A stretch of DNA of 64,000 nucleotides from Pedobacter sp. KBS0701 (lineage in GTDB: Bacteria; Bacteroidota; Bacteroidia; Sphingobacteriales; Sphingobacteriaceae): the NCBI RefSeq assembly GCF_005938645.2, contig NZ_CP042171.1, positions 1 through 64,000 of the forward strand. Reading direction: 5' to 3'. Below, one piece after another: positions 22,248-30,927 of the stretch (within the stretch, counting starts at the first letter, position 1; every line of letters begins with the position of its first letter). The notes below the pieces were generated by a model. That model searched no databases, was not told the DNA's origin, and saw only the letters and a program-made list of their open reading frames with translations. Both the position numbers and the translations under genes were made by a program.

Positions 22248-22736
22248 GAGGCTGTCTCATAAATATAGAATTGTCAATCCTGAGGGGTAATTTATTTTAT
22301 AAAAATCAATATTAGTGACGTGTAATTGATTTCTTTTGCCATACAGCACGGTCTTGCCTCGGCTCGCCGCCGCCGAAGGGCTCTTTCTTTTTGGCATCAA
22401 AAAGACCAGCGAAGCTAGCTTGAATGCCATTAAAAACATAAAGACACATGAAAAAACAAAAAATGCCGGCTGAAAATTTTTCTTTTGAAGCCAGTTGTGC
22501 GGCCAGAACAGTGCAGCCCGAAAAATTTGTTAGGCCGGATTTAAGTAGAACGGGGATAATGTGCTATGGCCTAGCTGGATGGAAACACGAAAGCATCTAA
22601 AGTTTTAACTAATAGTGTTTTATAAAATAACGTCAATGGTAGCTTTTCGAAGGACCTGTTTTAAATGTCTTACAGGGCGTTTCGACAGGCTCAATGTGAC
22701 AAATCGATTGAATTACAATTTATGATACAGAGTCTC
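22248..22736. mobile_element. MITE-like element, copy A
   Basis: A 489-bp non-coding element. The left end GAGGCTGTCTCATAAAT and the reverse complement of the right end (GAGACTCTGTATCATAAA) form imperfect terminal inverted repeats. The first 70 bp and last 110 bp closely match the ends of copy B at 37744-38123, while the interior differs. No transposase is encoded. It lies between the GT87 gene and the GH51 gene. Confidence 0.6.
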
Positions 22737-22759
22737 TTTTTAGGCTTTATTACCTGAAC

Positions 22760-25336
22760 CTATTGCGCTTTAAATCTTAAAACGGTAAAAGAGTAAGCCG
22801 GTAGCTCAAGTTGTCTGCTTGCATCTGTATTGATTGTTGTCATAACCGGAACAGCTTTTTTATCAGCTGGATTACCTGAGATTACAGTTTTGATGGTGTT
22901 TTTTCCAAGTTGTTGTTGATTGAAATCGAGCGAGGTGTTCACGGTAACCGGAAGCAGGTTAACCAGTTTAATTATCAAATCTCCGGTTTTGGCATCTTTA
23001 ACCATCGAACAGGCCATCCGTTTATTTACATTTTCCTGGTTTGAAGAAAGAACCATAGTTGATGGGATATACTCATCACCAGCATTCTGTCCGTATAATT
23101 GTTGTACAAAATAGCCTGTTGTAGGTTTTACCTCCGAATTGTTAAAATAAATCAGATCAGGATTCCATTGTGTATGCCCCTCTTTAGCTATAAGCGGGGC
23201 ATAAGATGCCATACTCACCACGTCACCATTGCGTTCCAGTGAAATTAGGTACAGTGCTTCAGCGAGTGAAGTTTCCAGGTTTGTTCTATTGCCACCAGGT
23301 AAACTAGCCGCATACTCGCCCAGGTACACTTTCGATTTAGACCGATCGTAACTGTCGTAAAAATTTTGATTATTGATAAACCAACCCGGCGATTGGTAAT
23401 AATGTTCGTCAATAATAGGAACGCTAAGGCTTGATGCAATTTGCCAGCCAGCTTCATAATCAGTTCCTTCGTAAAACGGACCTGCCGTACCAATAATTAT
23501 AATTTCTGGATGCGATTTTTTCAGTGCTTTATAGATCATCGTAAACCGTTCAGCAAATACTTCTGTAATCTGGTCTTCATTGCCAATGCCTATATACTTC
23601 AGGTTAAATGGTTTTGGGTGGCCTGCTTCAGCACGTTTCTTACCCCATTCGGTTTTTACATCACCATTAGCGTATTCTATTAAATCTACTATATCCTGTA
23701 TATATTGCCCCATTTCACTCATTGGTATACCGCCTTGTTGGCCACCACCACCTGTACCTGAATTCTGGCAGGGTACACCGGCAGCTACTACCGGAACGGG
23801 TGCAGCACCAATATCTTCACAGAACTGAAAATATTCGTAATAACCAAGTCCCATGGTTTGATGATAGCCCCAAAGGTTTCGGTCTGGTTTACGCGCAGCT
23901 AAGGGGCCTATTGAATTTTTCCATTTGTAAATGTTGGCAATGCCATCACCATGCGCAAGGCAACCTCCCGGAAAACGTACGAAACGAGGGTGTATATCTC
24001 CAATGGTTTGAGCCAGATCTGCCCTTAAGCCATTTTTTCGACCTTTAAAAGTACTTTTTGGAAACAATGAAACCATATCAATTGCAATACGCCCCGGATT
24101 ACCCATCACGATTTCGAGTTTTGCATCGGTCACATCTGCAGAAGATACTAAAGTTAATGCTTCTGTTTTCCAGTTACTTGAAGTGATGTTTAAATTTGAT
24201 TTAGCCAAAATTCCCTGTTTATCACTTACCAGTCTTACTTCGAGATTCATCTTTTTTATATTCAATAACTTTGATGATAAAGAAAAATCATAAGTTTCGC
24301 CTTTTTTCAATGCTATTCCATCAAAACCACTATTAAGAATGGATGCTCCGGCGAGGGGGATATCTAAAACCGCATAGTGCGGATTATTGGGATGAATTGG
24401 CGAAATCGAATCTATTTTCATGGTAGCACGATCACCCTTCAATATCCAGGCATAACTGCTGTTCCAGTTTTGGTCATTGTATTCTTTATCACGGGGGTGA
24501 TATTCAAAATCCCTGTTTTGAATCAGTTCAGCATACAAACCGCCATCGGCTGCATAATTTAAATCTTCGAAAAATACACCTGTTAGCATATTGCTGATCG
24601 CTTTTGCTTTATTGGGTTGGAAAGTTATTTTTGCCTCCACATTTTTAAGCCCTGCAAAACGCTGTGCATCATCCTTAGTAGTTTCTCTGTCCTGTTTGTT
24701 TTTATAATCTTTTAGTTCGTATGCTTTTTTTAAGCCTAGAATAACTTTCCATGGTAAACGATGCATTTGCCCATTGCCTGCATTGGATAGATTAGCTAAT
24801 GTACTCCCATTGCGATAAGCTGAAGCAGGCACTTCTTTTACAGGGCTGTAATGGTTTAAATCTTTGGTTTTGGTTTGAAAATATTTTTCGTTAGCATCCG
24901 CATAGGTTACGGTATATTCATCAAGGTTACCATCGTATTTAATAATTGGACGTAAAACATTTTTACCTTGCTTGACATAAGGATAGTTTTGCGGACTCCA
25001 GCTTACAAGATCTTTCGAACTTGAGGTAGCAAACTGTAGTGTATGGTCGTTCAGGCTCCAGATACATACCCAAAGTCCATCTTTGCCCTGGATAAGAAAA
25101 GGTGTTATCATTTTTTTTTCGCTTCCCCACCGGCCATAATCGCTTTTCAGGTAGGTATAATCGTTTCCTATTGGAGTCCAGTTCTGTTTATCTAAACTCC
25201 AGGCAAACCGAAGTCCGTTTGCATTATATGCAAATAAATAAGCCGAATCAGGTTCGTTGGTTGTTCTTTTATTTATAGCCAATACATTTACTGCCACTAA
25301 GATCAGCGCTATAAGAAGCCAGGATTTTCTTTCCAT
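22760..25336 (-). CDS. GH51 alpha-L-arabinofuranosidase with an N-terminal GH43-like segment
   Basis: An 858-residue exported glycoside hydrolase. The N-terminus MERKSWLLIALILVAVNVLA is a signal peptide or membrane anchor. Residues about 30-200 look like part of a five-bladed propeller of GH43 type (FAYNANGLRFAWSLD, TSSSKDLVSWSPQNY). A carbohydrate-binding-like beta domain follows, then the GH51 barrel. The acid/base is Glu587 in YIGIGNED and the nucleophile Glu674 in VYLGEYAAS. A C-terminal beta domain ends the protein. The enzyme would release terminal alpha-L-arabinofuranose from arabinan or arabinoxylan. No SusC/D pair is next to it, and only a gene remnant lies upstream. Confidence 0.9.
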   Translation of the reverse strand: MERKSWLLIALILVAVNVLAINKRTTNEPDSAYLFAYNANGLRFAWSLDKQNWTPIGNDYTYLKSDYGRWGSEKKMITPFLIQGKDGLWVCIWSLNDHTLQFATSSSKDLVSWSPQNYPYVKQGKNVLRPIIKYDGNLDEYTVTYADANEKYFQTKTKDLNHYSPVKEVPASAYRNGSTLANLSNAGNGQMHRLPWKVILGLKKAYELKDYKNKQDRETTKDDAQRFAGLKNVEAKITFQPNKAKAISNMLTGVFFEDLNYAADGGLYAELIQNRDFEYHPRDKEYNDQNWNSSYAWILKGDRATMKIDSISPIHPNNPHYAVLDIPLAGASILNSGFDGIALKKGETYDFSLSSKLLNIKKMNLEVRLVSDKQGILAKSNLNITSSNWKTEALTLVSSADVTDAKLEIVMGNPGRIAIDMVSLFPKSTFKGRKNGLRADLAQTIGDIHPRFVRFPGGCLAHGDGIANIYKWKNSIGPLAARKPDRNLWGYHQTMGLGYYEYFQFCEDIGAAPVPVVAAGVPCQNSGTGGGGQQGGIPMSEMGQYIQDIVDLIEYANGDVKTEWGKKRAEAGHPKPFNLKYIGIGNEDQITEVFAERFTMIYKALKKSHPEIIIIGTAGPFYEGTDYEAGWQIASSLSVPIIDEHYYQSPGWFINNQNFYDSYDRSKSKVYLGEYAASLPGGNRTNLETSLAEALYLISLERNGDVVSMASYAPLIAKEGHTQWNPDLIYFNNSEVKPTTGYFVQQLYGQNAGDEYIPSTMVLSSNQENVNKRMACSMVKDAKTGDLIIKLVNLLPVTVNTSLDFNQQQLGKNTIKTVISGNPADKKAVPVMTTINTDASRQLELPAYSFTVLRFKAQ

Positions 25337-25349
25337 TTTTTGTTAAAAT

Positions 25350-25535
25350 TTAATTGTTAAATTCCATTTGCCGGCCAATGCCCACCAAATCAGGATCATC
25401 GCTTATCATATTATAATCAACAAGATAGGTTGTGATGTCTTTTTCGCTGGTTCATTTTACTTTGTGCTGCGCATCAGCACTTAAGGCGAAAAACACCAGC
25501 AACAAAACTATTCCGGTTTTATAAAGAGTGATCAT
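25350..25535 (-). pseudogene. Remnant of an exported-protein gene with an in-frame TGA
   Basis: On the minus strand a 62-codon frame runs from ATG at 25535 to TAA at 25350, interrupted by one TGA at codon 28. Codons 1-27 encode a convincing signal peptide (MITLYKTGIVLLLVFFALSA then DAQHKVK). After the TGA the same frame reads TSEKDITTYLVDYNMISDDP and ends GIGRQMEFNN, which looks like a natural protein C-terminus. The best explanation is a gene that lost its middle and gained a stop. It lies 13 bp upstream of the GH51 gene and may have been part of its operon. Family not recognised. Confidence 0.55.
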
Positions 25536-25560
25536 TTTGGCTAGAAATTTTTTCTAATTT

Positions 25561-25591
25561 AATAATAATCGTCGTTATAACGATTATTATT
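25561..25591. promoter_or_regulatory. Palindromic operator candidate between GH51 and kdp
   Basis: Twelve-base arms AATAATAATCGT and ACGATTATTATT are perfectly complementary, and the centre holds CGTTATAACG, itself a perfect palindrome. No T-run follows. It lies between divergent transcription units, 26 bp upstream of the remnant gene start, so a repressor site for the arabinofuranosidase unit or for kdp is plausible. Confidence 0.5.
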
Positions 25592-25613
25592 TATGTTACT
25601 TATCCAGAAATAA

Positions 25614-25723
25614 TTTGTTGAGGAGGTGACTGATCCTGATACAAAGAGAAAAACACAGGCCTATAGTCCAAGTTGGCAAATACCAATATGAAAAAAACCT
25701 TTCCAAAATGGAAGGGTTTTTTT
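25614..25723 (+). promoter_or_regulatory. Structured kdp leader ending in a terminator-like hairpin
   Basis: A hairpin at 25614-25645 (TTTGT..AGGA / TCCT...ACAAA, loop GGTGACTGA) is followed by a small TTGG/CCAA hairpin at 25673-25686. A strong stem then runs from 25691 to 25723 (AAAAAAACCTTTCC / GGAAGGGTTTTTTT, loop AAAAT). The last stem has the form of an intrinsic terminator and ends directly at the ATG at 25724. Such a layout suggests attenuation of the kdp operon. It does not match a riboswitch class I can name. Confidence 0.55.
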
Positions 25724-25924
25724 ATGTCTGAATCTGATTATGATAAATTTTATTTATTTAACTATCTGTTTATCAAATTGTTGATTGATTTTTCTGTTTT
25801 GTGGTATAAGAGTTGGCTACTGGCCTGTAAAATCATTACAATCATGACAATATTACTTTTTTTAATCCTGGTGCTGCTCTGCTGGGCTACTTACAAATCG
25901 ATAAACTGGTTCGAAAAAATTTAA
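25724..25924 (+). CDS. Small membrane protein upstream of kdpF
   Basis: A 66-residue hypothetical protein starting MSESDYDKFYLFNYLFIK. Two hydrophobic segments are visible, a weaker one at about 10-28 and a strong one at about 33-58 (IITIMTILLFLILVLLCWA). The stop lies 4 bp before kdpF, so it is very likely translated as part of the operon. The ATG at 25724 directly follows the terminator-like hairpin; an in-frame ATG at 25688 and a TTG at 25673 would place the hairpin inside the coding region. No known family is recognised; a role in Kdp assembly or regulation is only inferred from position. Confidence 0.6.
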   Translation: MSESDYDKFYLFNYLFIKLLIDFSVLWYKSWLLACKIITIMTILLFLILVLLCWATYKSINWFEKI

Positions 25925-25928
25925 CACT

Positions 25929-26006
25929 ATGACCGCATTATTTATTATCGCCGTCGCCGTATTTATCTATATGATCTACGTGCTGATTAAACCCGAAAAA
26001 TTTTAA
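25929..26006 (+). CDS. kdpF: K+-transporting ATPase subunit KdpF
   Basis: A 25-residue single-helix protein, MTALFIIAVAVFIYMIYVLI followed by KPEKF. Length, one transmembrane helix and the closing KPE(K/R)F motif are typical of KdpF, the small subunit that stabilises the KdpABC complex in the inner membrane. It lies 39 bp upstream of kdpA. Confidence 0.92.
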   Translation: MTALFIIAVAVFIYMIYVLIKPEKF

Positions 26007-26045
26007 TCCTTACCTCCTTCAACGGAGCAATTAAAAAATTAAGAA

Positions 26046-27764
26046 ATGAATACTGAATTAACAGGCATCATTGCCACATTTCTGCTCACCCTGGTTATTG
26101 CCATCCCTTTAGGTAAGTACCTGGCCAAGGTTTTTGCAGGAGAAAAAGTCTGGACAGATTTTTTAAAACCACTGGAAACTGGTATTTACAAGCTTTCCGG
26201 AATCAATATTAAAGAACAGATGAACTGGAAACAGCAGTTAAAAGCACTGCTTACCATTAATATACTCTGGTTGTTTTACGGTTTTTTTGTACTCATCTTT
26301 CAGGATAAACTTCCATTCAATCCGGATGGAAACCCTGGAATGACACCAGATCTGGCTTTTAATACCATTATCAGCTTTGTTGCTAACTGTAACCTGCAGC
26401 ATTATTCGGGCGAGAGTGGCGTAAGTTACCTTACCCAGCAATATGTGCTTATGTTTCTTCAGTTTGTGAGCGCCGCAACAGGTATCGCCGCTGCAGTAGT
26501 CCTTTTTAAAGCTTTTAGGGATAAAACGACAACCGAGCTTGGTAATTTCTGGGAATTTTTTGTAAAATCAATTACCCGTTTATTATTGCCTTTATCTTTT
26601 GTAATGGCCCTAATCTTAACTTTTAGTGGTACACCTGCAAGTTATGAGGGTAAAGATCAATTTATCTCCCTACAGGGAGACACCGTGCATGTTTCGAGGG
26701 GACCAGCTGCTCAAATGATTGCCATTAAACATTTAGGTACAAATGGTGGAGGTTATTTTGGTGCCAATTCAGCACATCCATTCGAAAACCCAAGCTACTT
26801 TACCAATATGGTTGAGCTGATTGCACAGGTCATCATTCCGATTGCCATGGTAATTGCCTTCGGCTATTTTATCCGCAGAAAAAAACTGGCCTGGACCATC
26901 TTTGGTGTAATGACCATTGGTTTGTTTATGCTGCTGCTCCCTATGTTAAGCTCAGAACTAGGTGGAAGTCCGGCTCTGGCGAAAATGGGTATTTCACAGA
27001 CTACCGGAGCGATGGAAGGAAAAGAGGTTCGTTTTGGCCCCGCAGCCTCCGCTTACTGGGCAACTGTTACAACAATTATTTCTACCGGATCGGTAAACAG
27101 CATGCACGATAGCACCATGCCGATGTCGGGTACATGGCAGTTACTCGGTATGATGATTAACTCTTTTTACGGAGGTTGCGGCGTAGGTTTATTGAATTAC
27201 TTCATTTACCTGATTGTTGCTGTGTTTATTTCGGGTTTGATGGTGGGCAGAACGCCGGAGTTTCTTGGGCATAAGGTTGAGGCCAGAGAAATCAAGATTG
27301 CGGCCATTATTACTTTGTTAAGCCCGTTTTTGATCCTTGCCGGAACTGCTGTTGCAAGCTACATCTTTACCAGTCATGGCAATGCAGCCTGGACTGTTCA
27401 ACCTAAAAGCTGGCTTAATAATCCTGGTTTCCACGGATTCTCTGAGATGCTGTATGAAATGACTTCATCAAATGCCAACAATGGTTCGGGATTTGAAGGA
27501 CTGGGAGACAACAATATGTTCTGGAATCTATCCACTGGTATTGTGATTTTCTTAGGTCGTTTCTTACCAATTATCGGCCCGGTTGCCATTGCCGGATTAC
27601 TGGGAGCCAAAAAATTCATCCCTGAATCGGCCGGTACGCTTAAAACAGATACCAAAACTTTTGCACTGATGACTTTTGCGGTAATCATCGTTTTAAATGC
27701 ACTTTCTTATTTCCCTGCTCTGGCCTTAGGTCCTTTGGCGGAATATTTTACCATGCTTAAATAG
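26046..27764 (+). CDS. kdpA: K+-transporting ATPase subunit KdpA
   Basis: A 572-residue integral membrane protein, the K+-selective channel-like subunit of the high-affinity KdpFABC pump. Selectivity-filter-like segments are visible: SFVANCNLQHYSGE near residue 111, HLGTNGGGYFGANSAHPFENP near 229, and MTSSNANNGSGFEGL near 473. Length is normal for the family. It is 9 bp upstream of kdpB. The pump imports K+ when external K+ is scarce. Confidence 0.98.
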   Translation: MNTELTGIIATFLLTLVIAIPLGKYLAKVFAGEKVWTDFLKPLETGIYKLSGINIKEQMNWKQQLKALLTINILWLFYGFFVLIFQDKLPFNPDGNPGMTPDLAFNTIISFVANCNLQHYSGESGVSYLTQQYVLMFLQFVSAATGIAAAVVLFKAFRDKTTTELGNFWEFFVKSITRLLLPLSFVMALILTFSGTPASYEGKDQFISLQGDTVHVSRGPAAQMIAIKHLGTNGGGYFGANSAHPFENPSYFTNMVELIAQVIIPIAMVIAFGYFIRRKKLAWTIFGVMTIGLFMLLLPMLSSELGGSPALAKMGISQTTGAMEGKEVRFGPAASAYWATVTTIISTGSVNSMHDSTMPMSGTWQLLGMMINSFYGGCGVGLLNYFIYLIVAVFISGLMVGRTPEFLGHKVEAREIKIAAIITLLSPFLILAGTAVASYIFTSHGNAAWTVQPKSWLNNPGFHGFSEMLYEMTSSNANNGSGFEGLGDNNMFWNLSTGIVIFLGRFLPIIGPVAIAGLLGAKKFIPESAGTLKTDTKTFALMTFAVIIVLNALSYFPALALGPLAEYFTMLK

Positions 27765-27773
27765 ATATTAAAA

Positions 27774-29801
27774 ATGAAACCCAATAATAAATTGTTCGAA
27801 CCTGCCTTAGTGCAGACCGCACTAAAACAATCTTTTATCAAACTTGATCCAAGGGTTATGGTCCGTAACCCGGTGATGTTTACCGTAGAAATCGGAACGC
27901 TGGTTATGGCTTATGTTACCGTATATTCTTTCAGCCATAGCGGACAAGGCTCTCCCTTATACAATTTCTTCATCTTTTTGGTTTTATTGCTTACCGTTCT
28001 GTTTGCAAACTTCGCTGAAGCCATTGCAGAAGCAAGAGGTAAGGCACAGGCTGACAGCCTTCGTAAAACAAGGGAAGAAACGCCAGCCAAAGTGCTTTTG
28101 GCAAACGGAACCATCGAAATCCGTTCATCAAACCAGTTAAAAAAAGGAGATGTGTTTATTTGCGAAACCGGCGATACGATTCCGACTGATGGAGAGATTA
28201 TTGAAGGTATTGCCACTATCGACGAATCGGCCATTACTGGTGAGTCTGCCCCGGTAATCCGGGAATCAGGAGGTGATAAATCTTCAGTAACAGGCGGAAC
28301 AAAAGTTTTATCTGATGAAATTAAAGTTCAGGTAAGCACTGCGCCCGGCGAAAGCTTTTTAGATAAAATGATTGCTTTGGTTGAAGGTGCGTCACGTCAG
28401 AAAACACCAAACGAGATTGCTTTAACCATTCTGTTAGCCAGTTTTACCCTGGTGTTTATCATTGTATGCGTAACCTTGAAACCTTTTGCTGATTATGCCA
28501 ATACACCAATAACCATTGCAGCGCTGATCTCCCTTTTTGTATGCTTAATCCCAACCACCATCGGCGGACTTTTATCGGCCATTGGTATCGCAGGGATGGA
28601 CAGGGCATTAAGGGCAAACGTCATTACCAAATCGGGTAAAGCAGTAGAAACTGCTGGAGATATTGATGTGTTGCTATTAGATAAAACCGGAACCATCACC
28701 ATTGGTAACCGTAAAGCAACCAATTTTTATCCAACAGCTGGTGTAACTGTTAAAGCTTTTACCGATGCCTGCGTATTAAGCTCATTGGCAGATGAAACCC
28801 CGGAAGGAAAATCAATCATTGAATTGGCTGCCGAACAAGGTTTCAAATCTGCCGGAACACCGGAGGGATCAACATTCATCAAGTTTACAGCCGAAACCCG
28901 TTCGAGCGGATTGGATACGGTAGATGGAAGACGGATCAGAAAAGGTGCCTTCGATTCGATCAGGAATATGGTACAAAAAAGTGGAAATCACTTCCCTTCT
29001 GATATTGAGGACCATGTAAAAGCTATCGCTACGAATGGCGGAACACCTTTAGTGGTAGCTGAGAATGAAAAAGCCCTCGGCGTGATCGAATTGCAGGATA
29101 TTATTAAGCCGGGTATCAGCGAGCGTTTTGAACGCTTAAGGAAAATGGGCGTAAAAACAGTAATGGTTACCGGTGATAACCCGTTAACAGCTAAATACAT
29201 TGCAGAAAAAGCAGGTGTTGATGATTTTATCGCAGAGGCTAAACCTGAAGATAAAATGAACTACATCAAAGATGAGCAAGCACTGGGTAAACTGGTAGCC
29301 ATGATGGGCGACGGTACCAATGATGCTCCTGCTTTGGCACAGGCCGATGTGGGTGTAGCCATGAACAGTGGGACACAGGCGGCGAAAGAAGCAGGTAACA
29401 TGGTTGATTTGGATAATGACCCTACCAAGCTGATCGAGATCGTAGAAATCGGTAAACAATTGCTGATTACCCGCGGTACATTAACCACTTTTTCCATTGC
29501 GAATGATGTGGCCAAGTATTTTGCAATCGTTCCGGCTTTGTTTATCGCATCAATTCCTGCGCTGCAAAGCCTGAATATTATGGGACTGCATTCACCAGAA
29601 TCAGCGATTATGTCCGCTGTGATTTTCAACGCGATCATCATTCCAATCCTGATCCCACTGGCTTTAAAAGGTGTGGCCTACAAACCTATCGGTGCAACTG
29701 CCTTATTACGTAGAAACCTTTTTATATATGGTATCGGCGGTGTAGTAGCTCCATTTATAGGGATTAAAATAATCGATTTATTGGTCGGATTATTTGTATA
29801 A
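27774..29801 (+). CDS. kdpB: K+-transporting P-type ATPase subunit KdpB
   Basis: A 675-residue P-type ATPase, the energising subunit. The phosphorylated Asp303 is in [13 protein letters not shown]. The actuator loop TGES and the nucleotide-domain and hinge motifs ([30 protein letters not shown]) are all present. The GESAP and KTPNEIAL segments are typical of KdpB. After the stop, a palindromic repeat of about 100 bp separates it from kdpC. Confidence 0.98.
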   Translation: MKPNNKLFEPALVQTALKQSFIKLDPRVMVRNPVMFTVEIGTLVMAYVTVYSFSHSGQGSPLYNFFIFLVLLLTVLFANFAEAIAEARGKAQADSLRKTREETPAKVLLANGTIEIRSSNQLKKGDVFICETGDTIPTDGEIIEGIATIDESAITGESAPVIRESGGDKSSVTGGTKVLSDEIKVQVSTAPGESFLDKMIALVEGASRQKTPNEIALTILLASFTLVFIIVCVTLKPFADYANTPITIAALISLFVCLIPTTIGGLLSAIGIAGMDRALRANVITKSGKAVETAGDIDVLLLDKTGTITIGNRKATNFYPTAGVTVKAFTDACVLSSLADETPEGKSIIELAAEQGFKSAGTPEGSTFIKFTAETRSSGLDTVDGRRIRKGAFDSIRNMVQKSGNHFPSDIEDHVKAIATNGGTPLVVAENEKALGVIELQDIIKPGISERFERLRKMGVKTVMVTGDNPLTAKYIAEKAGVDDFIAEAKPEDKMNYIKDEQALGKLVAMMGDGTNDAPALAQADVGVAMNSGTQAAKEAGNMVDLDNDPTKLIEIVEIGKQLLITRGTLTTFSIANDVAKYFAIVPALFIASIPALQSLNIMGLHSPESAIMSAVIFNAIIIPILIPLALKGVAYKPIGATALLRRNLFIYGIGGVVAPFIGIKIIDLLVGLFV

Positions 29802-29808
29802 CGAAAAA

Positions 29809-29906
29809 TGTCATTCTGAGTGCAACGAAGAATCTGCAAGCGATAAAGAGCTACTCAAAACAATCACAGCCAGTAGATTAGAGATGCTTCGTTCCTTAGC
29901 ATGACA
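29809..29906. repeat. Interspersed palindromic repeat between kdpB and kdpC
   Basis: The ends TGTCATTCTGAGTGCAACGA and the complementary ...GCTTCGTTCCTTAGCATGACA form a long imperfect hairpin. It belongs to the GTCATnnnGA...TCnnnATGAC type of repeats seen elsewhere in this window (32010-32093, 37851-37980, 46053-46117). Confidence 0.65.
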
Positions 29907-29933
29907 GTAAAGAGAAATTTAAAAAATAAAAAT

Positions 29934-30494
29934 ATGAAAAAGTACATCATTCAATCCATCCGCTTAACACTTGTATTATTGGTACTGTTATGCGTAATAT
30001 ATCCTGTTACTGTTGCCTTTATCGGTAAAATGTCTAAAGGAAACGGGGGAGGAGAAAAAGTCACCAAAAATGGTAAAACAGTAGGTTATGCATTATTGGG
30101 TCAGTCGTTTACCAAACCTCAATATTTCTGGGGAAGACCATCAGCAGTTGCCTACAATGCAGCGGGTTCTGCAGGTTCTAATAAAGGACCATCCAATCCT
30201 GATTACTTAAAAGAAGTGCAATCGCGTATTGATACTTTATTGAAATACAATCCGGGTATCAAAAAATCAGATATCCCTGCTGATATGGTTACTGCATCAG
30301 GAAGCGGACTTGATCCAAATATTTCTGAGCAGGGTGCAGCCATTCAGATCGACAGGGTTGCTGCAGCCCGTAAAATCGATGTGAAAAAGGTAAAAGAACT
30401 GGTTGCCATGAATACACTTAAACCATTTATGGGTGTATTCGGCCCTTCATCAGTAAATGTGCTGAAATTAAATCTTGCTCTTGATGCACTTTAG
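29934..30494 (+). CDS. kdpC: K+-transporting ATPase subunit KdpC
   Basis: A 186-residue protein with one N-terminal membrane helix (LVLLVLLCVIYPVTVAFIG) and a periplasmic domain. Landmarks are GQSFTKPQYFWGRPSAV, TASGSGLDPNISEQGAAIQI and the closing LNLALDAL. KdpC joins KdpA and KdpB and increases nucleotide affinity. The ATG at 29934 is preferred over 29901 because the upstream codons lie within the palindromic repeat and its edge. Confidence 0.97.
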   Translation: MKKYIIQSIRLTLVLLVLLCVIYPVTVAFIGKMSKGNGGGEKVTKNGKTVGYALLGQSFTKPQYFWGRPSAVAYNAAGSAGSNKGPSNPDYLKEVQSRIDTLLKYNPGIKKSDIPADMVTASGSGLDPNISEQGAAIQIDRVAAARKIDVKKVKELVAMNTLKPFMGVFGPSSVNVLKLNLALDAL

Positions 30495-30927
30495 TTAGTG
30501 ACTTTGCAGTCTGTCCAAATGCGTTTGCCAAAACTAAAAGGATAGATAATGACGATGATAGGTTGCGAGGGATCGTCATTCTCAACTTGATTGAGAATCT
30601 TAATGCTAATGTATGGTGCATTAAGATTCCCGCCTGCGCGGGAATGCAATGTCATTAAGTTAAGGGTTTTTAACCACAGATGTACACAGATAACCACAGA
30701 TTTTTATATCTGTGTGCATCCTTTTTATCTGTGGTTAAATTATGCATGCCTGAGTCGAGGGCTTAAATAACGGCTTTGCGCGGGAATGACGAACAATTTA
30801 GCAATCTATCAATACGAACAATTTAAATAAACAATTTCCCAAAACAATAACAACGGCAATGCTTTAAGGCCTGGTGACAAACGAGCCTGGGCCTTAGGCT
30901 TTACCTAATACAAAACAGTCAGATAAA
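30495..30927. repeat. Repeat-rich spacer after kdpC
   Basis: No gene is seen. It holds several nested inverted repeats: a CTTAATG...CATTAAG pair around 30600-30627, CCCGCCTGCGCGGG near 30628, and TTAACCACAGAT...ATCTGTGGTTAA at about 30670-30738. These are typical interspersed palindromes and could act as mRNA-stabilising or terminating structures between kdpC and the porin gene. Confidence 0.6.

Noticed and set aside
22257-22439. 60-codon minus-strand frame
   Set aside because: It lies wholly within the MITE-like element and has no protein-like features.
25350-25535. Selenoprotein with TGA read as selenocysteine
   Set aside because: No SECIS-like hairpin or selenocysteine-type context is seen after the TGA, and no selenoprotein genes are nearby; a remnant is simpler.
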